A stretch of DNA of 5,383 bases from Nitrospinota bacterium. GTDB taxonomy: Bacteria; Tectomicrobia; Entotheonellia; J063. The position numbers and the translations under genes were made by a program. Where the stretch lies: assembly GCA_003696125.1 (NCBI GenBank), contig RFHZ01000259.1, positions 1 through 5,383 of the forward strand, written 5' to 3'. The notes below the pieces were generated by a model, which was given only the letters and a program-made list of their open reading frames with translations, was not told the DNA's origin and did not search any database. This document shows positions 1 to 4,691 of this stretch, one piece after another. Every line of letters begins with the position of its first letter. Positions within the stretch are counted from its first letter, which is position 1.

Positions 1-104
1 GCATTCAATGCTGCCGCTCCAGCCCGCAGCCCCATAGGCATGGCCGGACATTTGTGTCCGTGAAATTGCAACCCGAGCGCCAAATACTCTTGCGGATCGA
101 CCAT
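1..104 (-). CDS. FmdE-family protein, N-terminal fragment (cut by window edge)
   Basis: Reading the minus strand from an ATG at 104-102 gives 34 complete codons before the window ends: [20 protein letters not shown] (residues 1-20), then [14 protein letters not shown]. The FHGHKCP stretch at residues 14-20, followed by GLRAG at 25-29, matches the N-terminal signature FHGHxC...GxRxG of the FmdE family (PF02663, named after subunit E of formylmethanofuran dehydrogenase). His and Cys of that motif are likely metal ligands in the family. The start is supported by an AGAGGAG ribosome binding site (112-118 on the plus strand) ending 7 nt before the ATG, and by a good promoter 60-90 bp upstream. Many FmdE-family proteins lie outside methanogenesis and have no known function, so the family name should not be read as C1 metabolism here. 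It is divergent from the ars operon and shares its operator-like element, which suggests an arsenic-responsive role. The C-terminal part is not visible, so intactness cannot be judged. Confidence 0.8.
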   Translation of the reverse strand, partial: MVDPQEYLALGLQFHGHKCPAMPMGLRAGAAALN

Positions 105-138
105 CCTTTGTCTCCTCTCAGAGCCGTAAGTCTTTTAT

Positions 139-170
139 ATATGTTTATATGTGCTTACATGCATATAATA
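139..170 (-). promoter_or_regulatory. Probable ArsR operator at the fmdE-like promoter
   Basis: This AT-rich 32-bp element, read on the minus strand, matches 766-797 on the plus strand at 26 of 32 positions, including the unbroken core TGCATGTAA. It contains a perfect inverted repeat TTATATG (145-151), 10 nt, CATATAA (162-168), the sort of dyad that dimeric ArsR/SmtB repressors bind. It overlaps the -10 box and the expected transcription start, a position suited to repression. Binding by the ArsR encoded at 846-1259 is inferred from the shared element in front of arsR itself. Confidence 0.6.
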
Positions 171-193
171 GGGTAAAATGGCGACGGTGACAA
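165..193 (-). promoter_or_regulatory. Sigma-70-type promoter of the fmdE-like gene
   Basis: On the minus strand a -35 box TTGTCA (193-188) is separated by exactly 17 nt from a -10 box TATTAT (170-165). Transcription should start near 158, giving a leader of about 55 nt before the ATG at 104. The geometry is the same as that of the arsR promoter on the other side of the spacer. The boxes are seen in the sequence; activity is inferred. Confidence 0.7.
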
Positions 194-211
194 GTCCCTA
201 CGCGTATTTTG

Positions 212-720
212 TTCAACAGGTCCCCTCCCTTCTGAGAGAAATCTGGACAGAACAGTAATCCAAGGCACTCAGGTCTCCTCCACTTCCCCAGACCGTGGGG
301 ACACCCCACGACCCCTGGCGGGCGGGACTCCACCTCGCTACAAACTTCCTTCCCACTGATGGAACTCTGTGGTGATCACCCCGTGGGTCACCCGTCGGAG
401 AGCTGGTGGATGATGGCCGAGGACAGCAGTCTCACCGTCATGACGATCACCCTGCATACACAGAATTTACTTCCTTCGCAAGACCGGTGTCAGGGATTGG
501 ATCTGACGGTATAGCCAAACCCTGAACCGTCTGGTGGAGCAACCCTCCGTCACGTTGCAGGCAACGATGACCGCTTGGGGATTGTGTGCGGTGTCTGAGA
601 TGGACGGCCGGACTGGGAAGATCTGGAAGCCAACCTGTAGATGCACACGTGAGCGGTCTATGAGATCGAGGTGACTGGGGTACATGTGGATAGCACGACG
701 ACATATAGATCCCTTTTTGG
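212..720. other. Unassigned spacer between the two divergent promoters
   Basis: About 500 bp lie between the two outward-facing promoter blocks. I find no reading frame with a ribosome binding site and a recognisable protein, no tRNA or rRNA, no transposase remnant and no CRISPR repeats. Visible structure is limited to a strong hairpin (294-310) and two perfect 10-bp palindromes, GGTGATCACC (371-380) and CGTCATGACG (436-445). Each palindrome lies close to a GATCACCC word. The length is unusual for a divergent bacterial regulatory region, so a decayed gene, a small RNA or an inserted fragment are all possible. Confidence 0.5.
294..310. repeat. GC-rich hairpin, perfect 7-bp stem with 3-nt loop
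   Basis: CGTGGGG (294-300), loop ACA, CCCCACG (304-310) form a perfect inverted repeat. No run of T follows on either strand, so it does not look like a standard intrinsic terminator. It lies upstream of the fmdE-like promoter, outside the expected transcripts of both flanking genes. Confidence 0.5.
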
Positions 721-797
721 CAAAATTCTCTCCACAGGACTTGACCCCGGCGCTTTTTTCTCCTATATTGTGTGCATGTAATCGCATATATGCATAT
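721..797 (+). repeat. Right copy of the inverted promoter-operator block
   Basis: This is the plus-strand partner of 139-211. It holds CAAAAT (721-726), GGACTTG (737-743), the -35 and -10 boxes and the 32-bp operator-like element in the same order as the left copy. Confidence 0.55.
741..769 (+). promoter_or_regulatory. Sigma-70-type promoter of the ars operon
   Basis: A -35 box TTGACC (741-746) and a -10 box TATATT (764-769) are separated by 17 nt, the optimum for sigma-70. The start point should fall near 776, inside the operator-like element, leaving a leader of about 70 nt before arsR. No other promoter is evident further down, so this one probably drives all six plus-strand genes. Confidence 0.75.
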
Positions 798-804
798 GAT
801 GCAT
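766..804 (+). promoter_or_regulatory. Probable ArsR autoregulatory operator
   Basis: Positions 766-797 are the copy of the 32-bp element found at the fmdE-like promoter (26 of 32 identical, core TGCATGTAA). The 7-10-7 dyad that is perfect in the left copy is degenerate here. This copy has extra symmetry instead: a perfect palindrome GCATATATGC (784-793) and a direct repeat ATGCAT at 790-795 and 799-804. The element sits on and just after the -10 box, so a bound repressor would block initiation. ArsR binding is inferred. Confidence 0.6.
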
Positions 805-834
805 ACCCCTATATGATACAGCCTGTTCCGGGAA

Positions 835-841
835 AGGAGGT
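835..841 (+). promoter_or_regulatory. Ribosome binding site that fixes the arsR start
   Basis: AAGGAGGT is a near-perfect Shine-Dalgarno sequence ending 4 nt before the ATG at 846. In-frame upstream starts at 684 and 813 have no such site, and the one at 684 would lie upstream of the promoter. Confidence 0.85.
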
Positions 842-845
842 GGAG

Positions 846-1259
846 ATGGACACCTTTGTGACCCTCTTGAAGGCCTTGGCCGATAAGACCCGGCTCCGTA
901 TCCTCTGGGTCCTGAGCCAGGCCGGTACCGAGCTGTGTGTCTGTGAAATCATGGATGCCTTGAACGAAACACAATACAACGTCTCCCGCCATCTCAAGAT
1001 CCTCAAGACGGCGGGCTGGGTGCGGGAACGAAAGGAGGCCCGCTGGGTCTTCTATGCCCTGACCACTCCTGCCCATCCCTTCCAGGCATGCCTCCAGCAG
1101 GCGATTCTTGCCCTGCCCGAAGAGCTGCTTCGCCTGGATAAGGCCCGCCTGGAGAAACGCCTGGCCCTCCGGGAAGATGGCAGGTGCACCGTAGGAGTCG
1201 ATAGCGAAGCGTGGCGAAGTATCGTCAGGGAACTGACCATCATAGGAGAGAGGGAATGA
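846..1259 (+). CDS. arsR: ArsR-family arsenite-responsive repressor
   Basis: This 137-residue protein is a winged-helix ArsR/SmtB repressor that releases operator DNA on binding As(III) or Sb(III). The N-terminal part has the family pattern LKALADKTRLRILWVL (8-23). The metal site is ELCVCEI at 29-35, with Cys31 and Cys33 matching the paired cysteines of the classical R773-type ArsR; the third cysteine of that type (CxCxxC) is replaced by Met36. Cys82 and Cys114 lie further on. The recognition helix is TQYNVSRHLKILKTAG (42-57), followed by the wing containing RKEARWVFY (62-70). Length is slightly above the usual 100-120 because of a C-terminal extension. The start at 846 is chosen for its strong ribosome binding site; the frame is open back to 684, but that part overlaps the promoter. 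It is first in the operon, and its TGA overlaps the next ATG. Confidence 0.93.
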   Translation: MDTFVTLLKALADKTRLRILWVLSQAGTELCVCEIMDALNETQYNVSRHLKILKTAGWVRERKEARWVFYALTTPAHPFQACLQQAILALPEELLRLDKARLEKRLALREDGRCTVGVDSEAWRSIVRELTIIGERE

Positions 1260-2254
1260 ATCCCCCAACCCAGCCTCACCTTTCCATACGAGACGAAAGC
1301 AAACCGTTACTCCTCATTGCGGCTATTCTGATCGGTATCCTGCTCAACCGGCTGGCAGGTGGCGTGATGCGTGAGCTTTATGGTCTGGTGAATATCGGGC
1401 TGTTTCTCGTCATCTTCGCCATCATGGCCTTTGTAGAAATAAAAGAGGTCGGCCAGGCTTTGGCTAAAGTGAAGCCGACAGCCTTGGCCTTGCTCACCAA
1501 CTTTCTCTTTACCCCGCTCTTTGCCTGGTTTTTGGGCTGGCTCTTCCTGCGCCACTATCCCGACTTCTGGGCTGGTGTGATTCTCTACAAGCTGACCCCC
1601 TGTATCGGCTGGTACCTCATCTTTATCGACCTGGCCGAGGGGGATGTCCCCTGGGGAGTGGCGCTGTTACCCTGGAATCTGGTGTTACAGATTCTCCTCC
1701 TGCCCGTGTATATGTGGTTGCTGGTAGGGAAAGTCGTGCCCATAGAGCCCCTGACCTTGATCAGGAGTGTGGGGTTATTCCTCTTCCTGCCCTTTGTGAC
1801 CGGATATCTCACCCGGCTGCTCCTGCTTCGCTGGCGGGGACGAGAGTGGACCTATGGCCCATTTAAACAGGTGATGGGTGAAGTGAAACTGTGGGCATTG
1901 GTCCTGGTCGTGATCGGGATCTTTGCCTCGCAGGAGGTCCTGGAGGTAAGCGATTTGGGCCGTATAGGACTGATCATCCTGGTCATCGCGCTCTTTTTTA
2001 TCAGTTTATTCCTGATCGGCCTGGCCGTAGGAAGAATCTTCCTCCTAGACTATGCGGAGACCACCACCCTGGTCTTTACGACCACGGCGCGCAACTCCGA
2101 GGCGGTGGTTGGGGTCGCGGCAACCGCCTTCCCTGGTCATCCGCTGGTGTTGTTCGCCATATTGATCGGTCCCATAGTAGAACTCCCGGTACTGATCCTG
2201 CTCAGCCGGATCATGCTGGCGTTACGCACACGGTGGCAATGGAAAGTCGTGTAA
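1256..2254 (+). CDS. ACR3/BASS-family arsenite permease, divergent copy
   Basis: This 332-residue polytopic inner-membrane protein has about ten hydrophobic segments from residue 17 to 324 and is likely an As(III)/Sb(III) exporter of the bile acid/arsenite (BART) superfamily. Family marks are KLTPCIGW (112-119), where Cys116 corresponds to the essential cysteine of Acr3 transmembrane segment 4; TTARNSE (276-282), in the helix-break region; and IGPIVELPV (304-312), whose Glu309 matches the conserved acidic residue of a late transmembrane segment. It shares RWRGRE (192-197) and LPVY (149-152) with similar words in the next permease, so the two are paralogues, but it lacks the YP motif after the second segment that the other one has. 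The start at 1256 has AGGAG at 1244-1248 and overlaps the arsR stop as ATGA, indicating translational coupling. A different but related substrate is possible. Confidence 0.82.
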   Translation: MNPPTQPHLSIRDESKPLLLIAAILIGILLNRLAGGVMRELYGLVNIGLFLVIFAIMAFVEIKEVGQALAKVKPTALALLTNFLFTPLFAWFLGWLFLRHYPDFWAGVILYKLTPCIGWYLIFIDLAEGDVPWGVALLPWNLVLQILLLPVYMWLLVGKVVPIEPLTLIRSVGLFLFLPFVTGYLTRLLLLRWRGREWTYGPFKQVMGEVKLWALVLVVIGIFASQEVLEVSDLGRIGLIILVIALFFISLFLIGLAVGRIFLLDYAETTTLVFTTTARNSEAVVGVAATAFPGHPLVLFAILIGPIVELPVLILLSRIMLALRTRWQWKVV

Positions 2255-2288
2255 ATATATGGAGTGAACTTCTTTAGGAGGGAACAGC

Positions 2289-3398
2289 ATGCGCACCTAT
2301 CTCGAAAAGTTGCAGAACTTCCGGCTCTTACCCGTCTTTGTCGTGGTGAGTATGGCCATCGGTATCCTGATTGGAAAGGGGTATGGCATCTCCAACTTCC
2401 AGTTGACCCCACCCATCGACGCCCTGAAGGCGATCTTTGCTGGGACCTATCAATTTACCCTGCCCAACAGTCTCGCCCTGGGTGTGGTCATCGGGCTCTT
2501 CCTCATGATCTACCCGGCCATGACCAACGTGAAGATCGAAGACCTGGGAAGAGCGACCCGATCCCCCAAGCAGTTGCTCATCGTCCTCTTCTTCAACTAC
2601 GCCATCGCCCCCTTTTTTATGTTGCTCCTGGCCAAAATCTTTCTGGCCGGAGAGCGTGACCTGTACACCGGCCTGGTGCTCTACGGGCTGGCTCCCTGTA
2701 TCGCCATGGTCATCGTGTTCACCTTCCTGTCCTTCGGGAACAATGCGCTGGCCATCGTGCTGGTGGCCATCAACTCCATTGCCCAGATGCTCCTGATCCC
2801 GGTATACGCCAAGCTGCTGCTGGGCAATATCGCCTTCGACGTCTGGGTGGTAGGGGAGAGTGTGCTCCTCTACCTGGGTGTGCCGCTCATCGCCGGGTTT
2901 TTGACGCGACGCATCGCCGTGCGCTGGCGAGGAGAAGAGGGACTCAAACAGGTCAAAGTCTACCTGGACTCCCTCTCCATCCTCGGCCTCCTCTTCACCC
3001 TGGTGGTCATGTTCGCCTTAAAAGGGGATCTGATCCTGGAAAAACCGGTGATCATCCTCCAGATGGCCATTCCGATGACCCTCTTCTTCTGGATCATGTT
3101 TGGGGTTGTGTACCTGACCGGCTGGAGCCTGGGACTGAACTACCAGGATGCGGTGGCAGTGGCCTTTAACTCCACCGGACGGGATTTTGAGATCGCCATC
3201 GCCATCGCCATCACCGCCTTTAATCCGACCGTGGCCCTGGCCACCGTGGTGGGACCGCTGATCGAGGTGCCGGTGATGCTGGTGTTGGTCTGGGCGGCCC
3301 GGACCTCACGTGCCTGGCTCTTCCAGGAAGAGGCCGGCCTGGCACCGGCAGCAGAGACGGCGCTCAACCCGCATTCCGGCTCCAACCCGGAACATTAA
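2289..3398 (+). CDS. acr3: ACR3-type arsenite efflux permease
   Basis: This 369-residue protein has about ten transmembrane segments and closely follows the Acr3 pattern. It has MIYPAMTNVKIEDL (73-86), LYGLAPCIAMVIVF (131-144) with the functionally essential Cys137, FNSTGRDFEIAIAIAI (293-308) and VVGPLIEVPVMLVLV (320-334) with conserved Glu326. Acr3 exports arsenite, and in some members antimonite, out of the cytoplasm, driven by the membrane potential or proton gradient and possibly assisted by ArsA. The soluble C-terminal tail after residue 340 is Ala/Pro/Ser rich and not conserved in the family as I know it. AGGAGGG at 2276-2282 lies 6 nt before the ATG. It follows the first permease by 34 nt and precedes the Usp gene by 14 nt, so it is co-transcribed with both. 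Confidence 0.9.
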   Translation: MRTYLEKLQNFRLLPVFVVVSMAIGILIGKGYGISNFQLTPPIDALKAIFAGTYQFTLPNSLALGVVIGLFLMIYPAMTNVKIEDLGRATRSPKQLLIVLFFNYAIAPFFMLLLAKIFLAGERDLYTGLVLYGLAPCIAMVIVFTFLSFGNNALAIVLVAINSIAQMLLIPVYAKLLLGNIAFDVWVVGESVLLYLGVPLIAGFLTRRIAVRWRGEEGLKQVKVYLDSLSILGLLFTLVVMFALKGDLILEKPVIILQMAIPMTLFFWIMFGVVYLTGWSLGLNYQDAVAVAFNSTGRDFEIAIAIAITAFNPTVALATVVGPLIEVPVMLVLVWAARTSRAWLFQEEAGLAPAAETALNPHSGSNPEH

Positions 3399-3412
3399 GA
3401 AGGGAGGAGAGC

Positions 3413-4312
3413 ATGTTTTCACGTATCCTCTTTCCCACCGACTTCTCCCGGCATGCGACCAAGGTGCTGGAGTGCCTCCCCGCCTTAAAAAATGCTGGAC
3501 TGGAGGAAGTGGTCTTGCTGCATGTGATCAACCCGATAAAAGCGGCACGCTGGATCAGCGTGGATGAAAGTGTCATCGCCAGGCTTAAGAGAGAAGCGCA
3601 AAGCCAGATGGAGGCGATCATTGCCCAGATCTGCTCTGCCCATGGTCTTAGCGGCAGGTACAGGATCGCCGTGGGCGTGACCTATCAGGAAATCGTGCGC
3701 GTTGCCACAGAAGAACAGGTATCACTTATCATCATGGGCTCGCATGGACGGGGCTTTGTCAGGGGAGCGGTGCTGGGAAGTGTGACCCAGAACGTCTTGC
3801 GCCATACCCGCACCCCGCTCCTGATCGAGAAGTTTCGGTTTATCGAACAACAGGGGAAAGAGGTCTGCGATTTCGTCTGTCAGGGGATGTTTCGCAAGAT
3901 CCTCTTTCCCACCGACTTCTCCGACTGTGCCCTCTCTGCGCTGCAGATGGTCAAACAGCTCCGCACCTGTGGCGCAGAAGAAGTGGTGCTGGTCCACATT
4001 CAGGATACCAGGAGACTCTTGCCTCCCGTGCTCTCCCAAAGGGAGGAACTGCAGAAGCAGGATCAGGAGAGGTTAGAGGAGATAAAAGGGCAACTCCACT
4101 TTCTCGGGTACAGGGTAAAGAGCATATTGCGGGAAGGGATTCCCTTTGTAGAGATCAATCGTATTGCGGAAGAGGAAGATGTCTGCATGATCGTGCTGGG
4201 CTCGCATGGCAAGAGTGCGATCAAAGAAGCGCTCATCGGGAGTGTCAGTGAAGCCATTGCCCGCGAGCATATCCGGCCGGTGCTGGTCATTCCGAGAAAT
4301 TGGGAAGGATAA
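3413..4312 (+). CDS. Tandem-domain universal stress protein (UspA family)
   Basis: This 299-residue protein contains two complete Usp domains joined head to tail. Domain 1 (about 1-143) opens with SRILFPTDFS and ends with GSHGRGFVRGAVLGS (109-123). Domain 2 (about 159-297) opens with RKILFPTDFS (161-170) and ends with GSHGKSAIKEALIGS (263-277). Both closing motifs fit the ATP-binding pattern G-2x-G-9x-G-S, so both domains should bind ATP and the protein could form an intramolecular Usp dimer. It is soluble and cytoplasmic, with no membrane segment or signal peptide. The linker carries CDFVC (Cys152 and Cys156), a possible thiol pair. GGAGG at 3403-3407 lies 5 nt before the start. Usp proteins act in stress survival, and the specific role here is unknown. 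Its position between acr3 and arsD implies arsenic-induced expression. Confidence 0.92.
   Translation: MFSRILFPTDFSRHATKVLECLPALKNAGLEEVVLLHVINPIKAARWISVDESVIARLKREAQSQMEAIIAQICSAHGLSGRYRIAVGVTYQEIVRVATEEQVSLIIMGSHGRGFVRGAVLGSVTQNVLRHTRTPLLIEKFRFIEQQGKEVCDFVCQGMFRKILFPTDFSDCALSALQMVKQLRTCGAEEVVLVHIQDTRRLLPPVLSQREELQKQDQERLEEIKGQLHFLGYRVKSILREGIPFVEINRIAEEEDVCMIVLGSHGKSAIKEALIGSVSEAIAREHIRPVLVIPRNWEG
3425..3448 (+). repeat. 24-bp perfect direct repeat, copy 1 (within usp domain 1)
   Basis: These 24 bases, encoding the ILFPTDFS stretch, recur without mismatch at 3899-3922, 474 bp downstream, in the same frame of the second Usp domain. Identity covers wobble positions too, while the rest of the two domains has diverged strongly. 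Confidence 0.85.
3899..3922 (+). repeat. 24-bp perfect direct repeat, copy 2 (within usp domain 2)
   Basis: This is an exact copy of 3425-3448 at the start of the second Usp domain. A shorter shared word, GGGCTCGCATGG, encodes the ATP-loop GSHG in each domain. Confidence 0.85.
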
Positions 4313-4333
4313 ACAGGGGAAAAACCTCATGAA

Positions 4334-4338
4334 AGGAG
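4334..4338 (+). promoter_or_regulatory. Ribosome binding site that fixes the arsD start
   Basis: AGGAG lies 5 nt before the ATG at 4344. The in-frame ATG at 4329 lies upstream of this site and overlaps it in its coding sequence, so 4344 is preferred. Confidence 0.75.
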
Positions 4339-4343
4339 AAGCG

Positions 4344-4691
4344 ATGCCGACATTTGCGCAACAACCAGAAGCCCAGAAATCCCCAGCTCGCGTCGAAATC
4401 TTTGATCCACCGCTCTGTTGTCCCACAGGGCTCTGTGGACCTACCATTGATCCGATCCTGCTGGATGTGCATGAGATGGTGTTAAAACTGCAGGCACAAG
4501 GGATTCAGGTGCAACGATACCAGCTCAGTGCCCAACCGCAGGCCTTCATGGCCAATGCCCAGGTGTTTCAGTTGATACGGGAACGCCAACTGACCGTGTT
4601 GCCGATCACGGTCGTGAACGGACGGATAGTGAAAACCGGTGCTTATCCTACCCTGGATGAGATCCAGAAGGCGTTGAAGGAGGAACAATGA
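4344..4691 (+). CDS. arsD: ArsD arsenic metallochaperone
   Basis: This 115-residue thioredoxin-fold protein binds cytosolic As(III) or Sb(III) and transfers it to ArsA, raising the affinity of the pump for arsenite; some ArsD proteins are also weak repressors. The diagnostic motif VEIFDPPLCCPTGLCG occupies residues 17-32, with Cys25, Cys26 and Cys31 matching the essential Cys12, Cys13 and Cys18 of R773 ArsD. The motif begins about 13 residues later than in R773 because of a polar N-terminal extension. The protein ends in LKEEQ and lacks the C-terminal vicinal cysteine pairs found in R773 ArsD, which are known to be dispensable. It follows the Usp gene by 31 nt, and its TGA overlaps the arsA start as ATGA, so the chaperone and its partner are translationally coupled. 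Confidence 0.93.
   Translation: MPTFAQQPEAQKSPARVEIFDPPLCCPTGLCGPTIDPILLDVHEMVLKLQAQGIQVQRYQLSAQPQAFMANAQVFQLIRERQLTVLPITVVNGRIVKTGAYPTLDEIQKALKEEQ

Larger units (their letters stand above)
139..211 (-). repeat. Left copy of an inverted, diverged promoter-operator block
   Basis: Similarity to the arsR upstream region goes beyond the operator. Read on the minus strand the order is CAAAAT (211-206), GGACTTG (197-191), the -10 region, then TGCATGTAA and the CATATA and CATAT runs. The same words in the same order and near-identical spacing occur on the plus strand at 721-797, with two apparent 2-nt length differences. This points to an old duplication and inversion of one regulatory region, or to conservation of all its parts by selection. 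Confidence 0.55.

Noticed and set aside
294-310. Hairpin as an intrinsic terminator
   Set aside because: The stem is strong, but no T-run follows on either strand and no gene ends nearby.
145-333. Minus-strand open frame of 62 codons upstream of the fmdE-like gene
   Set aside because: It starts at GTG without a ribosome binding site and spans the fmdE-like promoter and operator.
467-787. Minus-strand open frame of 106 codons across the spacer
   Set aside because: It would start inside the arsR operator with no ribosome binding site, and I recognise no family in it. A decayed gene cannot be excluded.
768-800. Alternative arsR promoter TTGTGT with TATGAT
   Set aside because: The spacer would be 21 nt, well outside the sigma-70 range; TTGACC with TATATT at 17 nt is much better.
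684-845. Longer arsR with a start at 684 or 813
   Set aside because: The extension overlaps the promoter and operator and lacks a ribosome binding site, whereas 846 has a near-perfect one and matches ArsR family N-termini.
1211-1255. Longer first permease starting at 1211
   Set aside because: It would overlap arsR by 49 nt without a good ribosome binding site; the ATG at 1256 has AGGAG at a proper distance and an ATGA overlap.
447-1268. Long minus-strand open frame of 273 codons
   Set aside because: It runs antisense through arsR and its promoter, has no recognisable domain, and its composition looks like the shadow of the coding strand.
3192-3212. ATC-GCC hexanucleotide run in acr3
   Set aside because: It encodes IAIAIAI in a transmembrane segment where that pattern is normal for Acr3, so a simple-repeat or phase-variation role is not needed.
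4206-4343. Longer ArsD starting at 4206 or 4329
   Set aside because: The 4206 start lies inside the Usp gene; 4329 precedes the AGGAG site that serves the ATG at 4344.
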